This document shows, in pieces, positions 47,989 through 63,212 of a DNA stretch of 64,000 nt. The notes beneath the pieces were generated by a model. It searched no databases. It was given only the letters and a program-made list of their open reading frames with translations, and was not told the origin of the DNA. Source of the stretch: Chiua virens (lineage: Eukaryota; Basidiomycota; Agaricomycetes; Boletales; Boletaceae); assembly GCA_019787685.1 (NCBI GenBank), contig JAHNUO010000026.1:1-64000 (forward strand). Direction: 5' to 3'. Within the stretch, counting starts at the first letter, position 1; the number at the start of each line of letters is the position of its first letter. The position numbers and the translations under genes were made by a program.

Positions 47989-49927
47989 TCACACATTTTC
48001 CGATGCGACCTCCTTCATGGGTTGCCAAGCGTCCTCGCCAGGGACAATCCCCACCTGTTCGACACAACGAATCAATTGGATACCAGAACAGATTGTGTAA
48101 ATACGGACCTTTGATGGAGTGGGAGACGACTCGGATGTTTTAGACTCTTCATGCTCGTTGCCCCCAGACACTGGCAACCCAGAAACCGTAAACCTGAAAG
48201 TGTCCGTACCACCACTCGTAGCCCCAGCCTCCCTGACAGCCTCTCGGGCATTCAAGTTGGCAAGAAGGGTGTTGGCATATATCGCACAGACCGGTGTAGT
48301 AGTAATAGCGCTGAGTATGGTCGACGGGTAGGCGTACATCTGAAAAATTTGCATCAGGAATGCAATACTCGGGGCTGGGAACCAGTGCCGAATGAACACT
48401 CACTAACGCGAGGGATGTAAGGGCAAATGCGGCTGTCCAAGTACCCGTATTTATCGCGAATACCATGAGGCGCTGCAACATTCGGGATGTCCTGGAGGAT
48501 CGAAAACCATGATCAAGTGCGACGACAAAGAACCGAGTCATGCTTACCTCGGTAACAGAGGGGACTTCCACTCGCGAGCGAGTAAAATCGTCATAGCGAT
48601 AGCAATCAAGATATCCAAAATGACAGCGACAATAATGCTCAGCATTTGTAGCAGCTGACCACTAGTTGCTCAGGTGTTCATTTCAGTCCATAAAATGTAT
48701 GCCTACCCGGAATGGATCCCGACTGAGTCGAGGACCTGGTACCGTTTGGAGAGTACTGGAATAAATGGGAGGTGTCTGAGCAAATTTTCACTCTGAATAA
48801 AGAAAGAGACTGACCCGTTGGAAATATACAACCCCTTTGCAGCAAAGACTGAGATCGACATCATCAACACTTCCTCATGTGAACGTGATTGAAGACAACT
48901 CACCGATAGTATCCACTGATAGGCCAAAGGATTCTGTCATCAGAGTTCATATCTCCCATGTCTATTGATCTTACCGAGCTGAATCACTCCGGCAACAAAC
49001 TGTAAGCAAGCTGTAAGTAAAACAGTGATCCTCGTGTGTGATAATACCTCACCCATAAGACCGGCACGACAAAATTCCTCTTGGTGACTGAGCGACTGTG
49101 AGTAATAGAAATTATAGATCCGGACAGAGACGCACATATAAAGATTCGATAGGCGAAAAAGCCTTGAACGGGTACCGAAACCAATGCCTGAGCAATATCA
49201 GCATACCGTCTGAGTGCAGCAAAAAATGCATACCACCAAGATAGGCTTGAACTACGGCTTGTTGGTAAGCCTCGAAAAGAAGGTTACGTATGAAACTTAC
49301 GAAGAGTTCACTGAAAAGATTGTCACGAAGATATGGGATCCTGACAACAAACGACTTACGGATGTCCTGTCAAGTATGCGTGTGGGTTTTGTACACCACC
49401 AATAAGTTCTTTGTACACTAACGATGGATCCGAGTCGGTTAGTAAAGCATCTAAACACTGTATGTATAGAAAAAACCCACCAGTAGAGATACTCAAAGCC
49501 TCATGAAGAGTGGTCATCGCCCTATCGTGATTTATCAAGCAGATCATGACCGGTAACAAACCAATATATACCAAATATATGCCACCTGAAATGAGTGAAA
49601 CAAAAACCGAAAGACACATCAGTCGTGATAGAGACATTCAGGGCTCGGACTTGACTCACGAGAATCTTCAAGAACAAATGATCCTTTTGATAACTGGAAG
49701 AAGGATATGCTTAACAGACGAACAAATCGGAAAGAACATGAATCTTACTGGACGAAATAATGGAATCTGCACGAGTGATAAGCATATACTTTTTTTATAT
49801 ACCTACACTGCGACAGTACTCACGTTTGCATACATAGGGCGCTGTAGAATGCCGTCGCCAAGAGAGTACCCATTAAAAACGGGTTGTATATTTGTGCAAC
49901 GTTTGGAGGGGGTGCGCTGGACGACAT
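47989..49927 (-). CDS. DUF6534-type seven-transmembrane protein
   Basis: It starts at 49927 (MSSSAPPPNVAQIYNPF), the typical N-terminus of this mushroom family of unknown function. The first exons are 49927-49824, 49766-49749, 49693-49660 and 49585-49572 (104, 18, 34 and 14 nt), giving FYSALCMQTFHYFVHYQKD. Later segments show hydrophobic helices ALVSVPVQGFFAYRIFI, RNFVVPVLW, LTACLQFVAGVIQLG and MLSIIVAVILDILIAIAMTI. The DUF6534 region follows: MLQRLMVFAINTGTWTAAF, then SAITTTPVCAIYANTLLANL and NAREAVREAG. A 54-nt in-frame intron (GTCCGT...GAACAG) may precede the last 22 residues; the stop is at 47989. Middle exon borders (48.6-49.5 kb) are not fully resolved. Probably an integral membrane protein. 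Confidence 0.7.
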
Positions 49928-51812
49928 TTCTAGCGTAGTATCGAGACTCGAGGCTCAGGCTACAGTCAGAAGCGACGTGAGGCACTTGGGGACACTTTGA
50001 AACTTGAACCTGGTGCATGCGAGCAAAACTTGTGCTTTATAGTCACCACTAGCCTGGATTTTCCCGAAAATCTCACCCCCAATCAAGCCGGAGAGACGAG
50101 GCAAGCTGACTCGGAGACCTGTGGTTCCTTATGACAAATTCTGCCGGCTCTGTGGACACGATGATCCGATCGCCGCGCGTAACATTGACTCCTGTCAACG
50201 GATGTAATCGCGAACACTTGTTCCCTGGTGATGATATGATGATATGATGATCCTGAGTGATATGTACTGAACTCTGAAAGGGATGTCGTACCAGTATGTC
50301 GTATAGAGCTTGTGTCAACCAGCCCGAACTTTGAAGTCAAAATTGCGACTTGAATGTCCCAGTGGAGCGTCATAGGAGACTCGGCATAAACTTGCTGTTT
50401 CCTGTCTAACGGCGGAGCGAGATTCCTCCATCGGTCCTGTCTCATGATCTACTCGGTTGAAATTCTCTTTGAAATTCTTTTTGCGACACATCGGAGACTT
50501 TTCGGTAGGTCAGCTTATCGGAAGTTTATGTAAGTTGCTGGTGGCCCCTGACTTGACTTGAGATAACGTACTCCGTTTCAGCTTGAATACCAGTATGCTC
50601 TTCTCATCTCGGGAAGCTCATATGTGCGGTAAACACACCTGACATCCTTCAAGTTTACCTCGCGACCCTGCCCGTCGAACACCGTTTGACATGTTCTATG
50701 CGCCCTACATAGCCAGCCTTGTCGCTGGTAACACCCTTTCCGTTGGCGTAGATATATTGGCCTGCCAAAGGTGCCTGCATCAGCATCGGCGTTTTTGTAG
50801 TTGTCAATCAGTCAGAAAATTAGTGTCGGACAACCAACCCGCAAGCTGGAAGACCTAAGGTGCCTCGATTGCAAAAGTGACGCGGGGCTTGTTCATAGGT
50901 GTAGTAAGGTGCCTGGAGACTAGCTGCACAACACGTTGAACGTCAAACCCTAGGCGCGTAAGTCAGGACGGATTGATTTCTCGACACAGAAGAAATGGGC
51001 TTTCCCATACTTTGAGTTTCTGGAAACACACCAGGTTGTTCCAACGACCATGCATTATAAATGAAAGTCAACCCTCAATTTTTATCACAAGCAGAGAAAT
51101 GAAACTCGGTTTGGTGTGCGAACTTGAGGTTCATCGATCTCGTCAGTGGGCCATCATCGATCAACGCGACTGTCCTGCAAGAGAAGTTATGCAGTCTCCC
51201 TGAATCAGATCCGTACTTCAAGCGACCGTCCTCAGATATACAAGTGGTTTCAGGAACTTGAGGACGTACCGCGGTTGTCGCATCGGCATGCTTGCAACAA
51301 GTTTCACACAACCCACAAACATGATGAAGAAACGGAAAGGTAGTTAGTAGACAACGATTGAGCTCAACTGCGTCCAAGCACTCCTAGTTCGGTGTTTGGG
51401 GGTTATGTCCTTGCGACAGTCAAGAGCCTCGTTTACATCGACACGATCCGAGTCACGATCCAGCTCGACCGACACCCCCGCTTTCAATCAGAAGCATCCG
51501 GCAGATCCCCTTCAGCACGCCTAATTCGGCGTTCCAATGTCAAGTCAGAATTTCATTTCCATTGACATGTCGCTGATCGCTCCTTTTCAAGTCGAACCAT
51601 ATCCCGGATACATACCCGAATTCAGAAAGTTCCTAGAGGTTGAAAATGACGCAGTGCGAGTGTACGTGAACGCTGAACAGAGCTTGGATCAAGTTAAGAA
51701 CAAAAGATAGAATAAAATAAATTTCTCCCCAGTCGTCGCCTTATGGTGTTATCTTCAATGTAGTTACCGCAGATAGATGGTCACAGTCAACAGGTGGACG
51801 AAACGAGTTTAT
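49928..51812. other. Long intergenic stretch, no gene seen
   Basis: 1.9 kb with only short unconnected open stretches and no recognisable motif on either strand. Confidence 0.45.
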
Positions 51813-52866
51813 TCACTTGCCACCCAACAACCCTGCCGCCTTGTTCGACAAGAGGGTGAACCACGAGGGTTGGCTAGCATCGATGTCCTGGCCCGCATGG
51901 ACCTTGGTCGCGCCGACGTCGGCAGGGATACGCGATGAACCGAGGGCACCAGCTTTCGCCATTGCCTTGGCGAGAAGAGAGACCTGTAGGAGATATGGAT
52001 AAGTCGATCATCCGACGGTCAAAAACACGCGCACCTCGATCTCGACATTAGGACTAAAGTGGGCGGCAGCGCCGGTGACCATGCTGGATGGGTGCATCAG
52101 TGGGACGAACGGAGACAACAGCCGTGCGACAAACCCAAAGAGGGACTCAGCGATGCGTTTTTCGGCACGTTCGGCACCTCGGAGGAAACCCGGGCGGAAA
52201 ACGATCGTGTCTGCGTATCCCAGTCGTGCGAGAGCGAGTTCCGTGAGGCCTTTGGATCTGTGGTTGGGACGGAGCGATCATTCGACGTGAGTGAAAAGCA
52301 GAAAGGGGTTGGATAATAGGACTTGCTTGGGGTATAAAAAGGGCGAGCTCGAGTTCGCTCCGGTAGACTATCCACGACAGTATGGTGAGCACAGGGAATT
52401 AGTATACACCAAAGACCCAACACACCGAGAGATACACGACCCGTTGCTCATGCGCCTGATCGTCCGTCTTCGCCGCCTCGCACGTACGCACGACGTACCT
52501 ATATCACCATCCAGACTTGCCAGTGAGCCCACCACCCCAAGCACGAACACAAACCCGCACGCACTCGCGATCAATCTTTTCAAACTGCGCTGCACCCCCC
52601 GCATTCGCCTGCGTCGTGCCCAGCGTGACGAACACGACGTCCCACCGGCCGACTTTGAGCTCTGCTTTGCCAAGGTCTTCGAAATCGATGACTTTTTGTT
52701 CGAGTTTGGTCGTGCTGGCGCTGGAGGGCGGGGGTGTGGTGACGCGCCGACCATATTCGCCGACGCGCGTCCATTCGCCACTCGTGAGGAGTTCGGCGAG
52801 GAGCTTTTTTCCAACTGCACCTGTTGCGCCGATGAGGAGAGCTGATTTACCGGTGTTGGCAGACAT
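51813..52866 (-). CDS. FMP52: Fmp52-like mitochondrial NAD(P)-binding (Rossmann) protein
   Basis: Exons 52866-52565, 52498-52426, 52367-52327, 52257-52035 and 51983-51813 give 269 residues. The N-terminus holds the dinucleotide-binding loop SALLIGATGAVGKKLL. WDVVFVTLGTTQANAGG, then FEKIDREYVVRTCEAAK, QRVVYLSSTGANSSSPFLYP and KSKGLTELALARLGYADTI follow in the family order (atypical SDR, HTATIP2/Fmp52-like). Yeast Fmp52 is a mitochondrial outer-membrane protein of unclear substrate. Intron 3 has a GC-AG border (AA/GCAAGT); only this donor gives the KSKG frame. Intron 1 is phase 2. Same strand as the YTP1-like gene, 533 bp downstream of its stop. Confidence 0.88.
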
Positions 52867-53399
52867 GAAACGGATGATACGAGTTGTGGAGGATATGTTG
52901 TAAGCGCGAGTGTGTAAGTGGCCAAGGATGTTTGTGAACGCGTCTTGGCACAGGGTTTGACTTTCGAAGTCTGGGTTTTTATCTCATCTCTACTAACGAT
53001 GCCGGGGACCCATCATGCTCAACCGAGTTTGCCGCCAGGATGACGAGGGTCCCATAACACTTGACTCAAGTGTGATGACGGTATCCGCCGGAATGAAGTC
53101 GCAAGCCAGTGCCAACGCCACGCCGAGGTGAACGTAACACGGCACGGCTGCGCCCCTCACAAATTTCATCCAGTCGTCTATGAATGTGGAAATTAGTGAA
53201 GTGTATAGAATGTGTACGTAGTGATAATAAACCTAAGGTATAGGACATCAATGCCTCAACGTCAACAATGAGCAAGCCGAAAAAAAATGCTTGCAGATCG
53301 TAACCGACAGGGGGTACATAACGACAAACCCGCTAAATCATGTCACACGGCCTGTTCGTCCTCGTACGCACGCGCGCACATGTCGAGTAACCCACTCAC
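52867..53399. other. Intergenic region between FMP52-like and YTP1-like genes
   Basis: It holds the FMP52-like promoter and the YTP1-like 3' flank. No gene or clear promoter motif seen. Confidence 0.4.
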
Positions 53400-55345
53400 T
53401 CACTCTTCGTCTTCTCCCAACACATGTACCGGGCCCTCTTCCCTTGGAACGGGCGCATACCACTTCGAACCATCCCTCGGAGTCGACAACTCGATTTCGC
53501 CGTTTGGCGGAGCGGAAAAGACGACTTCCTGGGGCTGCGCGTTCGCGTTCCGTCCCGAGGTTGCATACAAATTGAGAAGGAAAAGCGTGAAGATGTACAG
53601 CAGGAATGCAAAACTAAGTGACAGTAACGGATAAGGGACTTGGATGGGGATCGGCATTGACGACGACATACCTATACATCCCGAGGACATATGTGACATG
53701 ATCCATCCCCTTGCCATGGACAACGTTCAGTTCCTCGTCGGTGGCCGACATGAACAGCAATCTAACCCCAAGCTCAACAACCTGGTCATGAAAAACAGGA
53801 AAAATGTGCCTACCCCGAAGCCACAAGCAGCTACTTGGGGCAGTTGCATCGTCAGAAATGAAAACATGACCGATGGTCAGTGCACGCACAAATGGAGGTA
53901 AATGGCGGAACGCGCGCGCAGCCTGAACTTTCGGACTTGTTTCGTCATGCGCGTTGGTCCCAGACGTGAGCGTATGCTCGCTCCGATCGTCACCCAGCGG
54001 TCCCGCCGTCGAGCTGGTCGTGATAAAACAGATGTCGACGATTCGCGCGAGACCGGCGAGCATGAGCGTGTACCCGAACATTCCATGTACCTTTCAAAGA
54101 GGCGCGTCAGCACGTGAAGGGATCTCTATTGAAGATGATTCACTTTGGTGGATAGCTCGAGCACTTGAGCATGATCTGACATAGCCCAACCGGTCAAAAT
54201 AATACTAATATCATAAAGGATCAATCATAATGATCACCCGGACTAAACCCAAGGTAACGCACATCAGGCCTGGAATCACATTCCTCTGAGACAGATCTTC
54301 AGATGGTGAATGCAAGAAGGGATAAAACGACATACCTGGTTGTTACGGGCAAGGTAAATGCCTAATGCTCCACCTGTCCACCAAAGGACTCCCAATACAC
54401 TAAAATCATATAAGAAGAGCGAAACTGCACAGGGATCTAGATTTGACATACGTATGCTGCATATCTTTGACGGACCATTCGCCACCATGGTGTTCTGTGA
54501 ATGTATTTACAATTCCCTGTGATATGAGGATATTTGAGTCAACATAACTCGACTGCAAAACGTGCAAACTAACCCAGAGCATAATTACACAGGAATCCCA
54601 CCATTCTGGACTCCTTCCGCTCTGACGTGTCCAATTTTCGCCAAGTACCAATAGGATGGCCATAACAATCCCATAGCCAATGAACGCGCTGCCCTAGAAT
54701 AAATGAGCACGTCTCGCCGATGGAAACAGGCTGTGAGGTGCCTCACCATAATATAATGCGCTGCACACTGCCCCGCGCCGTCCTCGCCGCAGAAACCCCT
54801 TAATACGATGACGCCAAACAGGCCCTGTATCCAGCCTAGGATTGGCCAAACACGCCCGAGGATTCCGTGCGCACGGACAGCATACGGCCTAAGCGTCTTC
54901 TCATGGATGTGTAGTTTCAGGTAGATACCGAGGGAGAGTTGGGTGAGAATAGGGATAAGAATCCAAGAGCCGAGCGAGCCGTGAACAGAACGGGGGAACT
55001 GTCTGCCTCCATGAGCGTGTCCGAGGACAATACCACCAAATGTGAGTGCAAATGCAAGACTCTGCAGACATTGCATGGGTGAGAGCAGGTTCCACAGAGT
55101 AAGACACGACGAACCTGGAGGGGAACGTGCCAACGACTACGTGAAAGACCTAATACCATGCCGATGGGGAAGAGGACCCCCCATACGATAGCTTGGAGAC
55201 CCATATGGAGGAATAAGATAGTATCTATTGGTGCATGCAGTTGTTCTTCTGAGACGTCATCGTGGTGCTCGTGTGCATAAGCGGGAATGGAATTCGCGGC
55301 GATGAGAAAAAGCGTGAGTGGCAAGTAACTTTTTGCCGGCGTCAT
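53400..55345 (-). CDS. YTP1: Ytp1-like multi-pass membrane protein (DUF2427 plus Ytp1 domain)
   Basis: Ten exons (55345-55115, 55061-54747, 54693-54574, 54516-54452, 54399-54336, 54285-54263, 54204-54144, 54090-53890, 53781-53672, 53613-53400) join in phase to 467 residues. Residues 1-24 are a signal-like leader (SYLPLTLFLIAANSIPAYA) followed by HEHHDD. Then come DUF2427 helices with conserved His (LHMGLQAIVWGVLFPIGM, IVLGHAHGGRQFPRSVHG) and the Ytp1 region (RAHGILGRVWPILGWIQG, WWTGGALGIYL, GMFGYTLMLAGLARI, LLFMSATDEEL, GMDHVTYVLGMY). Function is unknown; membrane-bound His pairs suggest a cytochrome b561-like fold, which is inference. Exon 6 is only 23 nt. A start at 55435 in the same frame is possible, but 55345 places the leader at the N-terminus. 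Confidence 0.88.
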
Positions 55346-55631
55346 CGCGGACGACGATGAGCTTGTGATGGGTATGATTGATATGGGGGAACCGATGACC
55401 ACACCTTGCAACAACACGCACGATGACAAATGCAATGTGATAGGAGTAATTTAACCTGTTAAGGAAGACTACCACCTTCTCGGGTTCATGTTCAAGTTCA
55501 CGTCCAGATCCACACCGTCAAGCCATGTTTTCTAATGGCCATGTCAGAGCACTCACTCGTCTTCTAGCGACCCAGTATTCTAATAGGGCCTTTATAAGCG
55601 GATCCTCCATCAAGGTGAGTCAATCGCTGTT
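55346..55631. promoter_or_regulatory. Divergent promoter region, YTP1-like and thioesterase genes
   Basis: 286 bp between divergent starts. An ATG at 55525 opens 30 codons rich in Arg and hydroxylated residues (like a mitochondrial presequence) before a GTGAGT, but its phase does not match the next exon, so I left it out. Confidence 0.4.
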
Positions 55632-56539
55632 ATGCAAGCCGTGGGACGCTCAGTCGTCCAACAGTCCCTTCAAGATGCATTTCGTGATCCTTCATCTCCG
55701 TTCCATATACCCCCTGGGTCCACCGGCCCTGCATCTCCAGACGAGCTTCCCAACGAGCTACAAAGACCCACCGCTAATCTCAGCAGTGTCTCCCAGAATG
55801 ACAAGCCCGATCCAGCCGTGCAGGCACGTGCCAAATTGATTTCGCTGGGGTATGATGCAAGTTCGCTTTGGGAGCAGAGCATCGTTTGGGGACATCATGA
55901 TGCCTTTAGGTATGACACCGACCTCGTCTCAACCGCGTATCATGCTGAACGTCCCACAGACACGTTAATAATGCGCACTACTGTAAGTTTGGGCCCTGCT
56001 TGCGTTTTCGGCAGATATTTATTCTGACCGACGCTCATTAGTGCGTTTCTTCGAGTCGGTAAGTAGCTTCTAACAAGTTCAATTTCGCACTTCTAGACCA
56101 CACGTAGGGCCGAATGCACTGGGTCATCAAATTAGGAAATTTATTGGGTGGAAACGAGCGCGCACAAGCCATGCTTGCAGGACAGGGGGTGTCCCTCATC
56201 CTAAAATCCATCAATGTCAACTTCAGACGGCCTGTGACCTTCCCAGATACCGTATGTGCACCGCCTGCTATCTAGCAAATTCTACCCACGCCGCGTATGC
56301 AGTTGCTCATCGGACACAAAGCGATTGTGTCGTCGAGCCGTACCCATTTCACGTTAGCTGCCACGGCTTATTCATACGCTCAACAGGCAGTCGTGTCGGA
56401 CTCTGAGGGGGTGATCGTATGGTACGACTACGACTCCTTAAAAAAGCGCGATCCAGGCGACGACGCGTGGAGGGTACTCAAGGAGGTGATGGGCTCAGAG
56501 GTGCGAGAAGGCAAAGGAAAACCCGTGAATGAGAGGTAG
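55632..56539 (+). CDS. Hotdog-fold thioesterase (4HBT-like)
   Basis: Exons 55632-55909, 55960-55982, 56042-56058, 56108-56251 and 56303-56539 give 232 residues. Two exons are only 23 and 17 nt, yet they complete the hotdog signature DAFRHVNNAHYLRFFESGR, then MHW. The C-terminal half has strands IVSSSRTHFTLAATAYS and EGVIVWYDYDS. Relatives hydrolyse acyl-CoA thioesters; the substrate here is unknown. The start is the best in-frame ATG; an upstream mitochondrial-type leader exon may exist. The stop lies 211 bp before the CDC48 start on the same strand. Confidence 0.82.
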
Positions 56540-56750
56540 GATCTACATGAACTAGCACTGTATAACTCGAGATTGCTAGATCAGCGTAGATGCTAACGGA
56601 ATGTAGTGGTTGATTAGATAAGCCTCACCACGTGGCCTGTATTTATGGCCGGTGTCCAAGTCTTGAAGGACGCGCGTCGTCAGCCATCGTCATCTCAATC
56701 ACTTCTTTCTTCTCAACCACCACCACCAACTCACTCAACGTTTAATTAGA

Positions 56751-59626
<2,876 letters not shown>

Positions 59627-59920
59627 AATGGTAATCAACTCGGACCGTAGTCTTACCACCTTAATCCTTTGCGAAGCGTCGGTGTTTTTGTAGTAGTTTC
59701 TCTGCTTCTTTCTTTGTATAAGACAATGGACGCTATATAGACGTCCGATAGCAAAGACAACCCTATTGGGTACATTGCAAGGACAGAGCATTCCGACTTG
59801 GTCTAGGTGGTATGAGTTTGCAAGATGCCAAAAAAACGCAAATCTATGTCCAAGATACAATGGATCTGATCCACCGAGGGTGGTTGTGTCCAGATGGGAT
59901 CTGGCAGACGACGGTGTCAA

Positions 59921-62098
59921 TCACGACGTAGCTGTCCTCATCCCATTGGACCGCCGAACAAGGATGTACTGCATGATGATGAACATCGTGCATCCGACGG
60001 CCCCGGCGACCTGAATCACGTTGAAACACCCAAACCACAAAGAAACAGTGCAACAAGAACAGAAGCACGTCAGCAGCGAACGGACGGACGCAATCCACAC
60101 ATACCCCGTTGAAGACGGCACCTCGCCACCAGATATACGCAGGGGTGAGGAGGGCGCCGGATATAGGCGGACCTGGGAAGCGGTATCAGCGTGGTTCTAA
60201 ATCACGACACCACTCACCGGCGAGACCGCCGAACGCTGCGACACGCATATGAGCGAATGTGTTTCGTATCCACATTGACTCGGAGGACGTACCCATCACT
60301 GCGCAGATGATGCCCATGCGGACCCTACAAGGACGCACGTGGGGGTCGGCGTTTGGATGGGGTCGTGATGTGGAAGACTTACCCTAGTTCGGAGAGATCG
60401 GGGGTGAGGATGGTCATCAGGGGTGACCAGAGAGCGATAACTGCAAGGGCGGGTGAGCGAGGGCGGCATTGTGCAGGCGAGCTCGACCGATCGTGACGGT
60501 TACTCACACACGCCGGCGAAATAGCCGTACAGGATGCCAAAGACGACCATGCCGGCCACGGTGCTCACACCGATCATCCCAAACAGGATGACCGTACAGC
60601 AGAAAGTAGCGATGATGGTCAAGGTGGGGACGTGGAAGAATCCGACGAGAAGGGTCGAGCTAAGTTGGCCGATAAAGCTCGCGGCGTTCATGATCACGAG
60701 CTTTCGTGTTCGCATCCACATGTCAGCGTTGAAAAGACGGGGGATGAGGAAAGGGAAACATACAGAGTAAAAGGAAAATGTCTTTCCAAAGCCATGTCTG
60801 ACGGCGTCGAGTTGGAGATAAAAGAGAGGATAATAAAACGCCGTGACAAATATCGTGAGTCTATATGCATGGGACATGTCAAATCAAACGGTGTTCGAGG
60901 ATAGAAGCTACGCGACGCACCCAAGGCATCCAAAGATGAACGCGCTATCTCGACTACACTTCTTGGCGGCGACGACAAAGTCGGCGCCAGATGCAGACGG
61001 CGGAAGTCTTGTTCTCATCAATAAACAGGCGATCAGCAACAGTCCGGTGACGAATGCGGCACTGGCGCGAACGCCATTTGCAAACCCGAGCTGACCGTTG
61101 ATCGTATTGTTCAACATGATGGGGTGAACCACCGCGCCGAGGTATGCGCCGGAAGAGGCGAACGTCATGGCTTGTTTGAGACGCTTGTCAAAGTAATGGG
61201 ACAGGACTGCCAAGGAGGGGACGTATAAGAGTCCTGCGGCGCATCCAGATCCTATCCCCTGGGCAAGAAAGACCTAGAACGTGTCCATCTGTATGCGATG
61301 AACCTCGACGCACCTATATACGTACCTGGTAATAGTTGTTTGGGTGGGCTAGCGAAAGCATGAACAAGGAAAATGCTTGAAGCAAGGATGCACCATAGAG
61401 TAGGTGATAGCTAGGTATGGACATATCGGCACGAGGTCGTTTATCAACAAGTGCCAGTGGAGCTCACAAGTAACCACGATCATACAATCTACCTGCCAAT
61501 AGCCCGACTATCTCGTACAGGAATGCGTTTACACTCCCGATCCATCTTGAAGTTTGAGTGAAGGGAGGAATACGATGACAAGAAGAGCCTGAGGGACTCA
61601 CGCGATGGTGGAGGCAGTCTCGTTGGTGATGTATGTTTGAGTGTAGAAATCTCGGAAATCGGGTTAATGGCCCGGTTAGTGTTACAAAACGATGATCGCA
61701 TACCTTGATACACCCCGAAAGAGATCGAGTAGCTAGAGCTCAAGGTGAGTCGAAACCAACCACAATATTCGTCTCAGCTCACCCATACGTGCTAAACTGT
61801 ATGAGAAATCTGTGTAAGGGGTGTTAAGAACATTGAGGGTTGTCGTCAAGTGGGAAAATGGCATCTGCACGCACGCGCCAAGAGCAGTTGCCCATCCTGC
61901 AAATCCACCCTCAGGGAAACCGTCCGATGATCGAGAATTGGAAACCTCCTCTGAAGGTGACCCGGGACCCGAGACATGTTTCACCTCCTCTTTGGATGCT
62001 GGTACACCGTGTCCCCGATCGCTATTCATATAACCGATAACCGACGAAGTTGAAAGCCAGTCTGGCACGGAGTATCGTTTGAAGAGTTTTTCTCGCAC
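59921..62098 (-). CDS. MFS permease of the monocarboxylate (MCH-like) family
   Basis: Thirteen exons (62098-61875, 61809-61783, 61732-61704, 61650-61602, 61545-61468, 61410-61326, 61273-60921, 60860-60764, 60700-60508, 60440-60383, 60324-60218, 60172-60105, 60010-59921) join in phase to 485 residues. After a polar N-terminus comes FPEGGFAGWATALGAFLIQF, the family start, then STYGYSISFGVYQDFYTQTY, IAWIGSVNAFLYEIVGLLA, GRLYDRGYF, GIGSGCAAGLLYVPSLAVL and SHYFDKRLKQAMTFASSGAY, GAVVHPIMLNN and GFANGVRASAAFVTG. About 12 helices are expected. MCH proteins move small acids or vitamins such as riboflavin; the substrate cannot be told here. A start at 62029 (MNSDRGHG) would also work. Exons 2 and 3 are 27 and 29 nt. 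Confidence 0.92.
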
Positions 62099-63212
62099 GC
62101 CTCAATGTGCGAATGCAAAGTTAAGTTCGATGTCTTCTCCTAATCTTTTTCATCTCATCCGGTACTGGTACCTGGATGTTTTATGCCATCTCTCGCCCCC
62201 AAGGTGTTCAACTGCAAGGGCTATGTATATCTCTTACTTGTGATCCAATGATCCTTGAACCTACAGGCACCCCTATGTATTTATGGCTAGTGGAGTGGGA
62301 CCAGGGGTATCAACCAGCCTGAGGCCAATGATATATTGATCAAGCTTTGGACAGCATTTCTGGAACTGAAGCCATCATGCTGAAATGATGCAAGCTCTAT
62401 CAGCACACTCTCAGTATAAATAACATGGAAGTGTCCCGGAAATACATGCGGGTATACTATAATAGAAGCTGTTTCAGGATCCAACGCGAGTACGCAGCGT
62501 GGGCGAGGTCGTCGAAGGCAACCTGAAGGAAGAAGACTGAGCCCTTGACTCAGGATCAGGGGCGTACATCATGTCCTGCCACGATGTGACATTCGTCTAC
62601 AGCATGTACGAACGACCTTGTGGAACGATGTTGGTGGGCAAACGCGATCCCGTGATAGAACGCGTGACTTGGTACAATGCGGGTAACCGCATAACGTGAC
62701 CGAGGCGGCTCTAAAGTTGCTAATCGGCTATAATAGAATTGGTACGGCACCTCCCAAGTACTTCCGGTCGTCATACCCCAATCGGCTTTATTCGCCAATT
62801 TCGTAGCTAATTTTACTGTTGCCGAAAGTCGGAAACTTCATTTGATGGGCGACCTTTCAACGATTTTCGTGTTCGGCTGGCTGCAGTGATTCCTCCGAAT
62901 TGCACCGCCGCATTGGCAGAATTCAACAGGATGTCTGAAACCACACACTCTTCGGCTTCAACCCTGTAAGACCTATCAATAGCCCAACTGATCAGCAGAT
63001 TCGTCATCTTCCTCCCGCTGTGATCAGTATGCCAGTGCGACACCCTACTCGGACCGCCCATGTTCGCCTTTTGGTAAATTTAATTCCCTAACGATCACAG
63101 GGCCAGTTTAGTCATGACGTGGTTCTCCCGAACAGGGTTCGTATATATAATAACCGATTTCCTCAATACATCTCGTAAGTCCAAATTTCAATTCTTTCTC
63201 CGTAGCTTCACG
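62099..63212. other. Divergent intergenic region, no gene seen
   Basis: 1.1 kb between the divergent MFS and GH5 genes. It must hold both promoters; no convincing open frame. Confidence 0.45.

Noticed and set aside
55525..55614. Mitochondrial presequence exon for the thioesterase
   Set aside because: Composition fits, but its phase at GTGAGT does not match the next exon by any acceptor I could find, so it was left out of the gene model.
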